Shown piece after piece: positions 1-7,892 of a DNA stretch of 64,000 bases. Position numbers and translations under genes: made by a program. Each line of letters opens with the position of its first letter. Positions within the stretch are counted from its first letter, which is position 1. The notes under the pieces are model-generated. The model saw only the letters and a program-made list of their open reading frames with translations, did not search any database and was not told the origin of the DNA. This DNA is from Chloroflexota bacterium (lineage in GTDB: Bacteria > Chloroflexota > UBA6077 > JACCZL01): assembly GCA_030447245.1 (NCBI GenBank), contig JAUJPG010000008.1, positions 1-64,000 on the forward strand. The letters run 5' to 3'.

Positions 1-170
1 GGCGGTGTGTGGCCCCCGGCGCCGCCGGACGGCATGTGGCGACCAGGGCCGTGGCCACCACCGACGCCGGTGGCCATGATGACGACGACCAGCAGGACCA
101 GGACGATGACAATGATCCCGGACACCTTCACCCAGCGCGGTGTGCCGGGATAGGGGGGCAGGTCAGCCAT
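1..170 (-). CDS. small single-span membrane protein (3' end outside window)
   Basis: Read on the minus strand from an ATG at 168-170. The N-terminus begins MADLPPYPGTPRWVKV, followed by one strongly hydrophobic segment (about residues 19-34, rich in I, V and L) and then a Gly/His/Pro-rich tail. The stop lies beyond the window edge, so the gene is partial. I know similar short hypothetical proteins from Chloroflexota but no function for them. It lies downstream of the methyltransferase on the same strand and may be co-transcribed. A damaged copy of its 5' end lies at 1056-1216. Confidence 0.6.
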   Translation of the reverse strand, partial: MADLPPYPGTPRWVKVSGIIVIVLVLLVVVIMATGVGGGHGPGRHMPSGGAGGHTP

Positions 171-385
171 GTGCGGGTCCTCCTGTGCTTGATTCGAAAA
201 CCGTGAAGCTTGACACAACATCGGCTGCGGTACTGCTCCTGAACTCGTAAACGCGCCCGGCCTTGGAACTCACGACAGCTCATCGACTGAAGGGGTCGGA
301 GCGGTAGAAGGCGGATCCACCAGGCGAGAGGTCTTCGGTCTCAGGAGCGTTGCAGCTCGTGCGAACAGCGCCCATTTGGGTTGCC

Positions 386-1036
386 TCAGCTGGTGCTTCC
401 GGTCTTGAGCGCGTGTACGTAGCGCAGCCATGGCGGAGCTTCGCCGGTGCGGATCTCGGCGAACCCGGCCTGTGCGGCCAGTGGCGCGAGGTGCGGCACC
501 ATGCGCGCCATGCGGTCGTAGCGGTGAATGCGCGCGAGCAGGCGCCAGCCGAGACCGTGGCGGGGTACCTGAGCCTCGGCCACGAGCAGCGTGCCGCCGG
601 GCCGAAGCACGCGCCGCATCTCGCGCAGCGTAGGCACCCGCAGGTCCTCAGGCAAGTGGTGCAGCACCAGGCTGGACATCACGATGTCGAAGTGCTCGGC
701 GGGGAAATCCAGCGATTCGGCCGTGCCGACCTGGAACTGACAATTGCTCGCACGCCCAGCCTTGCGGCCGGCGTAGGCGATCATCTCCGGCGACGGATCG
801 ATCCCGACGACTAGGCCTTCAGGGTCGACCGCCCGGGCGAGCAGCCGCGCGAAGTAGCCCGTGCCGCAGCCGACATCCAGCACGCGCTGGCCGGGTTGCA
901 CGCCAGCGGCGGCGATCAAGGCTTGGAAGGTGGCGCGCCGGCGGCCCAGGAAGAAGACGTTGGTGAAGGCATCGTAGAGGCGCGGCGCACCGAGCGTGTG
1001 GCCGCGCGTGGTGGCCGGATGCGACGAGTGTCCCAT
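386..1036 (-). CDS. class I SAM-dependent methyltransferase
   Basis: A 216-residue cytosolic protein with the SAM-binding motif I VLDVGCGTGY near residue 55, an acidic ribose-binding residue in VVGIDPSPEM (motif II), and a post-motif segment FDIVMSSLVLHHLPEDL leading to LRPGGTLLVAE. This order is the Methyltransf_11/UbiE-like fold; the methyl acceptor cannot be told. The ATG at 1034-1036 has a GGGAG ribosome site about nine bases upstream. The divergent TetR gene at 1327 is the obvious candidate regulator of this transcription unit. Small-molecule or lipid methylation is more likely than RNA methylation given the UbiE-like motif set, but this is inference. Confidence 0.85.
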   Translation of the reverse strand: MGHSSHPATTRGHTLGAPRLYDAFTNVFFLGRRRATFQALIAAAGVQPGQRVLDVGCGTGYFARLLARAVDPEGLVVGIDPSPEMIAYAGRKAGRASNCQFQVGTAESLDFPAEHFDIVMSSLVLHHLPEDLRVPTLREMRRVLRPGGTLLVAEAQVPRHGLGWRLLARIHRYDRMARMVPHLAPLAAQAGFAEIRTGEAPPWLRYVHALKTGSTS

Positions 1037-1055
1037 GTACGAACTCCCAGGAAGC

Positions 1056-1216
1056 TCACCACCTTGCCAGTTGACCCATGTCTACTCCGCTCGCGAGACC
1101 GCAAGGCTCTCGGTTCTCGTCGAGGGACACCGACATCCTCCGCGGCCAGCCCCTGTAGCGGTCGGGACCCTCGACGGTGTCGTCGCCGGTATGGGGGTAG
1201 GGGGCGGGTCAGCCAT
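1056..1216 (-). pseudogene. truncated, frameshifted copy of the small membrane protein 5' end
   Basis: The ATG at 1214-1216 and its surroundings repeat the start of the gene at 1-170: GGTCAGCCATGTGCG is identical (plus-strand reading) and the first codons again give MAD-PP. After about five codons a one-base shift is needed to keep the expected YP..GDDT..GPDR reading; it then ends at a stop at 1056-1058 without any membrane segment. The length is not a multiple of three. It is best read as a decayed or partial duplicate upstream of the methyltransferase. Confidence 0.4.
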
Positions 1217-1314
1217 GTGCGTCTCCTCTGTCGCGTCTGTCGCGGGCGGCCGTCAAGGTGATCTTGATGGAGACACTGTGTCCTTGTCAAGTCATATCGT
1301 CTCGACCCATCACG

Positions 1315-1320
1315 TATACT
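1315..1320 (+). promoter_or_regulatory. -10 element of a probably leaderless tetR promoter
   Basis: TATACT stands six bases before the ATG at 1327, so transcription would begin on or next to the A of the start codon. There is no ribosome binding site in the six-base gap. A good -35 is not evident (GTCATA at 1291-1296 gives an 18-base spacer; the better TTGTCA at 1284 is too far). Confidence 0.5.
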
Positions 1321-1326
1321 GGGGCG

Positions 1327-1899
1327 ATGCCGAAGCTGTGGAACGAGACGATCCAGGCGCACCGCCGCGAAGTGCGCGACGCGATCCTGCACACGGCGTC
1401 GGCGCTGGTGGCCGCGCATGGGCTGCACGCGGTGACGATGTCGCGGATCGCCGAAGAGGTCGGCATCGGGCGCGCGACGCTGTACAAGTACTTCTCAGAC
1501 GTCGAAGCGATCCTGGTCGCCTGGCACGACCGGCAGGTCACCGGCCACCTCGAGTACCTCGCCAAGGTCCGGGACCAGGCTGACGGCGCTGGCGAGCGGC
1601 TCGAAGCGGTGCTCGAGGCCTTCGCGCTCATCACCTACGAGCGACCCCACGGCACCGAGCTGGCGGCACTCGTGCATCGAGGTGAGCACGTTGCCCGAGC
1701 GAAGCAGCAGCTCAGCGACTTGATTCGAGACCTGCTGACCGAGGCCGCGGAGACCGGCGGCGTCCGAGACGATGTCGCGCCCGACGAGCTCGCGAGCTAC
1801 TGCCTCCACGCCCTCGCAGCAGCCAGCGGCCTGCCGTCCAAGGCCGCGGTCCGCCGGCTCGTCACGGTCACGCTGGCCGGGTTGCGTCCACGCGCCTGA
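1327..1899 (+). CDS. TetR/AcrR family transcriptional regulator
   Basis: A 190-residue one-component repressor. Residues about 10-55 form the TetR helix-turn-helix: AILHTASALVAAHGLHAVTM, then SRIAEEVGIGRATLYKYF with the hallmark G-x-G-x-x-T-L-Y-x-Y/H-F. The C-terminal two thirds is an all-helical ligand-binding and dimer domain with no family-specific motif. The ATG at 1327 was chosen because the HTH starts right after it and because TATACT lies six bases upstream (leaderless start). It is divergent from the methyltransferase unit, the usual arrangement for local control; the inducer is unknown. Confidence 0.88.
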   Translation: MPKLWNETIQAHRREVRDAILHTASALVAAHGLHAVTMSRIAEEVGIGRATLYKYFSDVEAILVAWHDRQVTGHLEYLAKVRDQADGAGERLEAVLEAFALITYERPHGTELAALVHRGEHVARAKQQLSDLIRDLLTEAAETGGVRDDVAPDELASYCLHALAAASGLPSKAAVRRLVTVTLAGLRPRA

Positions 1900-2273
1900 T
1901 CCGACTCACTCCGATGCCGCTGGAGCCGGAAGCCCTGCTCAGCGCTTCGCCACGGGACTGTCGACCTGTCCTAACCGCCCTCCATCACCTGCCGGCTTCT
2001 CTACGCCGCCAAGCCTGCTCCCGGCCACCCACAACCATGCCCGAAGACCCGAAGAAACGTGCGGGACGCGGGCGCAGGCACACTCGCCGCCAGCGGGCTC
2101 TCTGTCACCTCGCGTCTCCTTCAACCTTGAGCTCGGCCTGAAACGTTTGCCCGGCTTGCTGGTCGCCTGACACTGTAGACCAGGCGTTGGTTGCCCCCGA
2201 AACTGTCATGGATCCTGGCCGGCCGCGTCTACGGTGGCGGAACCGGTTCTGAAACTCGAACGGAAAGGATCCC
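1900..2273 (+). other. intergenic stretch, no gene seen
   Basis: No frame on either strand shows a recognisable domain or a ribosome site. It should hold the promoter of the ECF sigma operon; GGAACC at 2239-2244 resembles an ECF-type -35 but no matching -10 was found. A weak CGCCTG/CAGGCG inverted repeat lies around 2164-2189. Confidence 0.4.
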
Positions 2274-2885
2274 ATGAGCAAAGCACTTCCCATGGTCCGG
2301 CCCGCTGAGGGCTGGGCCGCCCCGACTGGGACAGCTGCCGAGCCGCTGGCGCCGGCTGCTGACGGCATCGGGCGCGAGGACGACGGCGCCCGACGCCTGG
2401 TCCTCCTGTACCGCGAGCTGTTCCCGGCGGTGCACGGCTATGTGCGCTTCCGTGTCGGCGATCCGTGCGTCGCCGAAGACCTGACCGCTGAGGTGTTCGA
2501 GCGGGCACTGTCCCGTTTGGCTACCGTCCGCGACCCCGAGCGCGTCCGCGCCTGGCTGTTCACGATCGCCCGCAACGCGATCGTCGACTACCGGCGCCGT
2601 CGGCGGCCCGGGGTCGACCTGGACGCCGCGGATCACCTCGAGCACCTCTGGATCGACTCGCCGGAGGGTGAGGCGGTCCGGCGGGACGAATGGCGAAGGC
2701 TCGTCACGTACCTGGCCGGTCTCGGCGACCGCGAGCGCGAGCTGATCGGCCTCCGCTTCGCGGCCGGGCTGACCAACCGCGAGATCGGCCAGGTGCTTGG
2801 CCTCTCCGAGAACAACGTTGCCCAGATCGTCCATCGAGCGATCGTCAAGCTACGACGGTGCTTCGATACGGAGGAGACCCTCTGA
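2274..2885 (+). CDS. ECF-type RNA polymerase sigma factor
   Basis: 203 residues, the normal size. Region 2 runs through LYRELFPAVHGYVRFRVGD and AEDLTAEVFERAL to VRAWLFTIARNAIVDYRRRR (core binding and -10 recognition); region 4 follows at about 145-195 with LGDRERELIGLRFAAGLTNR and the HTH EIGQVLGLSENNVAQIVHRA (-35 recognition). The ATG at 2274 is preceded by GGAAAGGA, an excellent ribosome site. The stop overlaps the next ATG by one base (TGATG), so the two genes are translationally coupled; the partner is probably its regulator. Confidence 0.93.
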   Translation: MSKALPMVRPAEGWAAPTGTAAEPLAPAADGIGREDDGARRLVLLYRELFPAVHGYVRFRVGDPCVAEDLTAEVFERALSRLATVRDPERVRAWLFTIARNAIVDYRRRRRPGVDLDAADHLEHLWIDSPEGEAVRRDEWRRLVTYLAGLGDRERELIGLRFAAGLTNREIGQVLGLSENNVAQIVHRAIVKLRRCFDTEETL

Positions 2886-4177
2886 TGACTGCTACCAATC
2901 AGCTCGATCACGCCCGGTTCGGCGAGGAGCTCGACCGGATCCTGCGCGGTGAGGCGCCCTCGACGCCGGCTGACGGCGACCACGACGTCGCCACTGCTCG
3001 GCTGCTGGCCGACAATCTCGGCCGGCTTCGGCAGTCTCGACCGACCTACCAGGCCCAGCTCGAGGCGCGCCTGCTCGCCAGGCTCCCGAGGGCCACGCGC
3101 CCGTGGTGGTTGCGGGCGATCGCGCCGGTGCCCCAACGCAACGGTCGGGCCCCTTCGACCGCGCGGCGGCGGATGCTGGCCGGACTCGCCGCGGGCATCG
3201 TGGGCGCCGTCGCCCTCGGCAGCGTAGCGCTCCCGCTCAGCCCGCTGCGTGAGGTGAGCGCCGCCGAGATCTTCGAGAAGGCCCAGTCCCTCGCTGAGAA
3301 CCCGTTCCTGGCCGGGGTGAAAAGCTTCCATCTCACTGCTAAGAGTACCGGCCGTCCGTTCCGGCCCGGCGACACGACGACGGTCACCACCGAGCAGTGG
3401 TTCGTCGCCCCCGATAAGATGCGAGTGGAGTCGCGCGCCAGGACCGCGGATGGCACGACGACGATCGGCGGCAGCGTCCACGTCGGCGACGACTTCAAGA
3501 TGTACGCGACCCCCGGTGCCGATCCGCTGGACGTGGTCGGCGTGATGCCGGCCGTTCCGGTCGAGCGCGACGGCACGGGCGAGGGAGGCCACGTCAGCGT
3601 GTCGATCGTCCGCGCCAAGCCCGACGGGGCACCGTCGCCGGAAGACGCTCCGGTGGGCGTGATCATTCGCCGCCCCAAGCCTGATGGCTCGCAAGCAGAG
3701 GAGGACGTCGACGAGATCCACCGCGTTGGACCGGACGGCGCGCCGGACACTAGCCCGGGGCTGGCGGCGGCACCGGGAACCGAGGTGATCGTCGTCGACA
3801 ACTGCCCGCCGCCGAAGCGCAAGGGTGAGGGCACGGTCGCTGGACGCTCGGTCCACATCGTCGAGATGGACCACAGTTCGTGCCTGCCGGCCAACGCGCC
3901 CGAGGAGATGCGCGGCCGGGTTGTGACCTGGGCCGATCAGAAGACCTACTTGCCGCTGAAGCTCCAGCACTACGGCGGCGACGGCAAGCTGGTGCACAGC
4001 TACGAGGTCACCAGCATCGAGTACGACGCGGCGATCCCGGACTCGGTCTTCAAGGACCTCCCGCCCGCGGGCACGTCACTCCTGCAGCTTCCTACGCCCC
4101 CATTCGCCCCCGGCGGCGAGCCGGCCCCGCTGGTGCCCGGCCGCGGGGCGCTGGAGAAGCCCGCGCCGCCGCGCTGA
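2885..4177 (+). CDS. membrane-anchored sigma-factor partner with LolA/RseB-like outer domain
   Basis: 430 residues. A soluble N-terminal part (about 1-97), one transmembrane helix at about 98-118 (MLAGLAAGIVGAVALGSVAL), then a large exported domain. After the helix, EIFEKAQSLAENP..VKSFHLTAKSTG and TTEQWFVAPDKMRVESR look like the lipoprotein-carrier/MucB-type fold often fused to or paired with anti-sigma factors. The part around 220-330 is rich in Pro, Asp and Lys and looks low in complexity. It starts on the ATG that overlaps the sigma stop codon. I infer an anti-sigma or envelope-sensing role from topology and coupling; no zinc-binding anti-sigma motif (HxxxCxxC) is present. Confidence 0.65.
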   Translation: MTATNQLDHARFGEELDRILRGEAPSTPADGDHDVATARLLADNLGRLRQSRPTYQAQLEARLLARLPRATRPWWLRAIAPVPQRNGRAPSTARRRMLAGLAAGIVGAVALGSVALPLSPLREVSAAEIFEKAQSLAENPFLAGVKSFHLTAKSTGRPFRPGDTTTVTTEQWFVAPDKMRVESRARTADGTTTIGGSVHVGDDFKMYATPGADPLDVVGVMPAVPVERDGTGEGGHVSVSIVRAKPDGAPSPEDAPVGVIIRRPKPDGSQAEEDVDEIHRVGPDGAPDTSPGLAAAPGTEVIVVDNCPPPKRKGEGTVAGRSVHIVEMDHSSCLPANAPEEMRGRVVTWADQKTYLPLKLQHYGGDGKLVHSYEVTSIEYDAAIPDSVFKDLPPAGTSLLQLPTPPFAPGGEPAPLVPGRGALEKPAPPR

Positions 4178-4190
4178 CGCCAGCCAGCAG

Positions 4191-4227
4191 CAGACCGCGT
4201 CCACCCCTACGGCGTGGGCGCGGTCTG
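4191..4227. terminator. hairpin between convergent genes
   Basis: CAGACCGCG (4191-4199) pairs perfectly with CGCGGTCTG (4219-4227), a nine-pair GC-rich stem. It lies between the stop of the sigma partner and the end of the convergent cyclase gene, whose last codons it overlaps. There is no T-run, so rho-independent function is uncertain. Confidence 0.35.
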
Positions 4228-5898
4228 TCGAGGCGTCAGCACGGGTTCGAGCTCGGACGCGTCGGCGATCACGCGGATGCCGAGCGGCGTCGTCCGACCC
4301 CGGACCTCGACCTCGTGGCTCGCGAAGCGGCTGAGGTCGACGCCGGCCAACGCGGCGACGTCAGCCGAGACGATCAGTTGGCTCCCGTACTGCTTGTTCA
4401 GCGATTCCAGCCGACTGGCGGTGTTGACCGCGTCGCCGATCGCGGTCAGCGTCGTCGCCCGCCCGTGACCCATCTCGCCGACGATCGCGTGGCCAGCGTG
4501 GATGCCCATGCCGATCTGAAGCGGCTCGGCCAGATCGTGCTCCAGCACGCGGTTGAGCTCATCCAGCGCCCGGGCCATTGCCAGCGCGCCGCCGAGCGCC
4601 TCGCGGCAGCCCTGCTGAGGGCCGCTGTTCAACCCGAACAAGGCCATCACCCCGTCGCCGATGAACTTGTCCACGTGCCCGCCGGATCGCCCGACCGCCT
4701 CGCCCATCGCGGCAAAGTAACGATTGAGAACGAAGACGACATCGTACGGTAGGCGATGCTCGGAAAACTTTGTGAACGAGCGCAGGTCGGCGAACAAGAT
4801 CGCGACCTCTTGCTCGGCGCCCTCCGAGTAGCTCGGGCGGAGGAACCCTTCAGGCGGACCGGCCGTTGGGGGAAGGAGCGGGAACACGTCCAGGTCGGCA
4901 GTCGGTCGGAGCTGGCAAGCCAACCGAACGTTCGGCGGCGCGCCGACCCGCGCCAGGACCCGGGCCTCGTCGGCGGACGGTTCGGCAAGACTGTCGGCCT
5001 CGGACAGGAGCCATACCCGTGTCCGACACGTCGAGCAACGGCCGCGGCCACCGCACACCGACGCGTGCGGGATGCCGGCGGCGCGGCTGGCCTCCAGGAC
5101 CGTCGTCCCCGACGTGATCTCGACCACCCGGTCGGCCGGATACCGCAGACGGATGACGCCACGGCGTCGGGCCCAGCCGGTCCTGAGTCGGCGCGCCGCG
5201 AAGACTGCGGCGATCAAGGCGATAAAGCCAGCGACGGCCCACGCCCCCCACGCTCCCGTTGCCTCCTCGGCGGCCGGGTCGACCCCGGCGAACGCTGCCG
5301 ACAGGGTGGCCGGATCGGCGGCCAACTCGCGCCCGAGGTCCGCGAACCCGATCAGCGCGAGGACCGGCACGAGCAGCGCCAGGGCACGGAGGATCGGCAG
5401 CGCGCGCGGGTACCAGGCCTTGGTGCGGAGCCAGTAGTGGATACCCATACAGCCATGGACCCAGGCAATCACCAGCAGCACGCTCTGCAGGACGGCGTTG
5501 CTCGGCTGGAGCAGCCACATGCCGCCGACAACGTAGGCGTAGGTGTCGTCGACGTCAAAGGCGTCGCTCAGCACGCGCGTGCCGAAGATGTGGGGGAGCA
5601 GCAGGACCGGCATCACCAGCCCGAGTCCCAGGCGGATGATCTCCCAGCGCGGCATCCGAAGGTGTCGCCGTTGATAGACCGCCCGCAGCACCAGCGCCAC
5701 GTGGACGACCAGGCTCGGGACCAGCAGCGCCGTGCCGATCGGGTGCCGCCAGAATGCCAGGAACACCCGGCGCCCGGCCTCGGCCGCGTCGAGCGAGATG
5801 ATGCCGAGCGCGTGATTGAGCAGGTGCGTCGTCAGATACGCGAACAGCACCAGGCCGGACCACAGCCGCAAGCGCCGTGACAGCGCCGCGAGATCCAT
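4207..5898 (-). CDS. membrane class III nucleotidyl cyclase with SdhC-like anchor and 2Fe-2S ferredoxin domain
   Basis: 563 residues from the ATG at 5898 (GAGG eight bases upstream; an upstream ATG at 5937 has no ribosome site). Residues 1 to about 245 carry five or six membrane helices with histidines at 25, 29, 66, 103, 148 and 154, resembling the succinate dehydrogenase cytochrome b anchor. A ferredoxin domain follows with CGGRGRCSTC and a fourth Cys about 40 residues later in LACQL. The catalytic domain (about 355-530) has the metal-binding Asp in FADLRSFT, a second Asp in FIGDGVMALFG, and GDAVNTASRLE. It should make cAMP (or cGMP) in response to quinone, haem or electron status; a diheme anchor of this type is known from CyaC of Sinorhizobium. 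Cyclase activity is well supported; redox control is inferred. Confidence 0.85.
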   Translation of the reverse strand: MDLAALSRRLRLWSGLVLFAYLTTHLLNHALGIISLDAAEAGRRVFLAFWRHPIGTALLVPSLVVHVALVLRAVYQRRHLRMPRWEIIRLGLGLVMPVLLLPHIFGTRVLSDAFDVDDTYAYVVGGMWLLQPSNAVLQSVLLVIAWVHGCMGIHYWLRTKAWYPRALPILRALALLVPVLALIGFADLGRELAADPATLSAAFAGVDPAAEEATGAWGAWAVAGFIALIAAVFAARRLRTGWARRRGVIRLRYPADRVVEITSGTTVLEASRAAGIPHASVCGGRGRCSTCRTRVWLLSEADSLAEPSADEARVLARVGAPPNVRLACQLRPTADLDVFPLLPPTAGPPEGFLRPSYSEGAEQEVAILFADLRSFTKFSEHRLPYDVVFVLNRYFAAMGEAVGRSGGHVDKFIGDGVMALFGLNSGPQQGCREALGGALAMARALDELNRVLEHDLAEPLQIGMGIHAGHAIVGEMGHGRATTLTAIGDAVNTASRLESLNKQYGSQLIVSADVAALAGVDLSRFASHEVEVRGRTTPLGIRVIADASELEPVLTPRQTAPTP

Positions 5899-5948
5899 CC
5901 CGCCCGCCTCAGCCAACACGAGGCGGCGAACCCGCATCGGCGCTGACC

Positions 5949-6185
5949 TAGTTGCGAGAGCTCGGCCAGGATCAGGTCGAGCTCCCGGCTGGCCTCCTCG
6001 TCCAAGATGGCCGAGCCGGGAGCACGGGTCTTCCGGGGGACGATCACGCCGGCCTGGATGCAGACGTCGACGCAACGGCGCACTGACGTGACGTTGAGCT
6101 CGCCGGCGGCGTTGAACGGCTTCACCGGGGTCGCGAACACCGCACGGAAGCGGTCCTGGCTTGCGTTCTGGCTGCTGTCGGTCAC
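5949..6185 (-). pseudogene. dihydrodipicolinate synthase-family gene with large internal deletion
   Basis: From a GTG at 6185 with a perfect GGAGG ribosome site. The first 47 codons read like the start of a DapA/NanA-type aldolase: RFRAVFATPVKPFN then SVRRCVDVCIQAGV. They run directly into a C-terminal-like stretch, RKTRAPGSAILDEEASREL. The whole (beta/alpha)8 barrel between, including the Schiff-base Lys, is missing (normal length near 300, here about 79). The reading frame then runs on over the start of the cyclase gene. Start signals are intact, so this looks like a real deletion derivative and not a chance ORF. Confidence 0.55.
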
Positions 6186-6337
6186 ACGTGGACCTCCGCT
6201 CCGTAAGGGCGACGCAGAGTCATCCTCAGCTGATTCCGCGTGCGCGACTACGCGGTTCTGGTCGACAGATGCTCTCCGCGCACCGTACAACGCTCTCGCG
6301 TGTCTGGCAAGGGCACGCCGCTGGGGAGGGGCAGAGG

Positions 6338-6808
6338 ATGCCGAGCAGAGACGAGCTGATCGCAGCCCTGGAGCAGGAGGGCGAGGCGTACGCCGTTTTC
6401 ATCGAGACCCAGCCCGAGGACGCGTTCCACCGCCGGCCCGGTCCCGACGAGTGGACCGCCGCCGAGCTAACCGGCCACGTCGCCGAGTTTCCGGCCACGT
6501 TCGCCGACCAGGCCCGCCGCGTGGCCGCCCAACCCGGCGCCCAGATCGGCCGCGGGCTCGACGATCCAGGCCGTCTGGCCGCCGTCGCCCGCCTCGCCGG
6601 CGCCGGCCCGGTCGATGCCGCCGCGGCCGTCCGCGCTACGGTCCGCACGGCGGCCACTACCCTGCGCGGCATCCCGCCCGAGGGCTGGCAGGCCCGCGGC
6701 CAACACCCGCGCCAGGGAGAGCTCAGCGTCACCCAGATTGTCGACGGCCTCATCGTCCGCCACCTCCGTGAGCACCTCGACCAGGCCCGCGCCGCCGTCG
6801 CACCGTAG
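6338..6808 (+). CDS. DinB-like four-helix protein
   Basis: 156 residues. The start SRDELIAALEQEGEAYAVFI, the W in PDEWTAAELTGHVAEF, and the late HLREHLDQA follow the pattern of the DinB/maleylpyruvate-isomerase-like superfamily, in which spaced histidines (here H in GHVAEF and the two in HLREH) bind a metal. These proteins are often thiol-dependent transferases or uncharacterised stress proteins. The ATG at 6338 has GGGGAGGGG about eight bases upstream. It stands alone between a pseudogene and a transporter operon; no substrate can be inferred. Confidence 0.7.
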   Translation: MPSRDELIAALEQEGEAYAVFIETQPEDAFHRRPGPDEWTAAELTGHVAEFPATFADQARRVAAQPGAQIGRGLDDPGRLAAVARLAGAGPVDAAAAVRATVRTAATTLRGIPPEGWQARGQHPRQGELSVTQIVDGLIVRHLREHLDQARAAVAP

Positions 6809-6962
6809 GGCCAGCACGCGTGGGCTGTGCCCTGCCCCCGACCTGGCTGCCCCCGAGGCCCCGCGGTCGCCCGCGACCAGGAGGTCCGTGCGTGCTATCC
6901 TGGGCGCTCCATGACCGGTCTGGCCGACCACGGATGCTGAGGATGCGAGGGCGAGCCTCGCC

Positions 6963-7892
6963 GTGAGCGTGACGGCGGCCCAGACGCCCGGTGCCAGCGC
7001 GGTCGCGGCCGACTCGCGGCCCTCCGAGCCGCCAGCCAACCGAGGCACGTTCGGCCGGCTGCGTGGCCAGCGCGCCGGCATGGCCGGACTGACCGCGCTG
7101 CTGCTGTTGGCAGTGCTGGCCCTGGCGGCGCCGATCGTCGCCCCGCGCGACCCGCTGGCCCAGGATCGAGCCGACCAGTTCAAGGCGCCCTCGCTTGCCA
7201 ACCCGTTTGGCACTGACGAGTTCGGCCGCGACATCTTCAGCCGGGTGGTCTACGGCGCCCGCCTGTCGCTGCTGACCGGCGCGGTCGCCGTGCTGATCGC
7301 CGGCCTGGCCGGCGTCCCGCTCGGCTTGCTGGGCGGCTTTTTTGGGGGCTGGGTTGACGCCCTGACGATGCGCGTCCTCGACTTCCTGCTCGCGGTCCCG
7401 GCGATCCTGCTGGCGATGGTCATCATCGCCATCCTCGGGCCGGGCTCGCTCAACGCCATGCTTGCCGTCGGGATCGTCGGTGTGCCGGCCTTTGCCAGGC
7501 TGACCAGGGCCAGCACGCTTGCCCTCAAGCAGCGCGACTTCGTGCTGGCCACACGCGCCCTCGGCGTCGGCCCGTTCTACCTGATGTTCCGCACGATCCT
7601 GCCGAACGCGGTCAACCCGATCCTGGTCCAGGTGGCAGTCACCGCGTCAGTGGCGATGCTGCTGGAGGCCGCGCTCTCCTTCCTCGGGCTCGGCACCAAG
7701 CCGCCGGACCCGAGCTGGGGCTCGATGCTGAACACCGGCCGCTCATTCTTGCACCAGGCGCCCTGGTACGGGCTGTTCCCGGGGATCGCCATTACCGGCA
7801 CGGTTCTCTCGCTCAACGTCGTCGCCGACGCTCTCCAGGCGGCACTCGCCGGCGAGGGCGGCACCGTCAACCGGACTGAACGGGGGGCCTGA
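6963..7892 (+). CDS. dipeptide/oligopeptide-type ABC transporter permease (DppC/OppC family)
   Basis: 309 residues, GTG start. It has the conserved N-terminal helix followed by APRDPLAQ, then HPLGTD-like NPFGTDEFGRDIFSRVVYGAR, which is the signature of the second permease of peptide/nickel transporters, and the EAA loop region LATRALGVGPFYLMFRTILPN that contacts the ATPase. It is the first gene of a C-B-binding-protein operon (permease order inverted relative to dppBC) and overlaps the next gene by the three bases of TGATG. No ATPase gene follows, so the importer must borrow one from elsewhere. Confidence 0.9.
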   Translation: MSVTAAQTPGASAVAADSRPSEPPANRGTFGRLRGQRAGMAGLTALLLLAVLALAAPIVAPRDPLAQDRADQFKAPSLANPFGTDEFGRDIFSRVVYGARLSLLTGAVAVLIAGLAGVPLGLLGGFFGGWVDALTMRVLDFLLAVPAILLAMVIIAILGPGSLNAMLAVGIVGVPAFARLTRASTLALKQRDFVLATRALGVGPFYLMFRTILPNAVNPILVQVAVTASVAMLLEAALSFLGLGTKPPDPSWGSMLNTGRSFLHQAPWYGLFPGIAITGTVLSLNVVADALQAALAGEGGTVNRTERGA

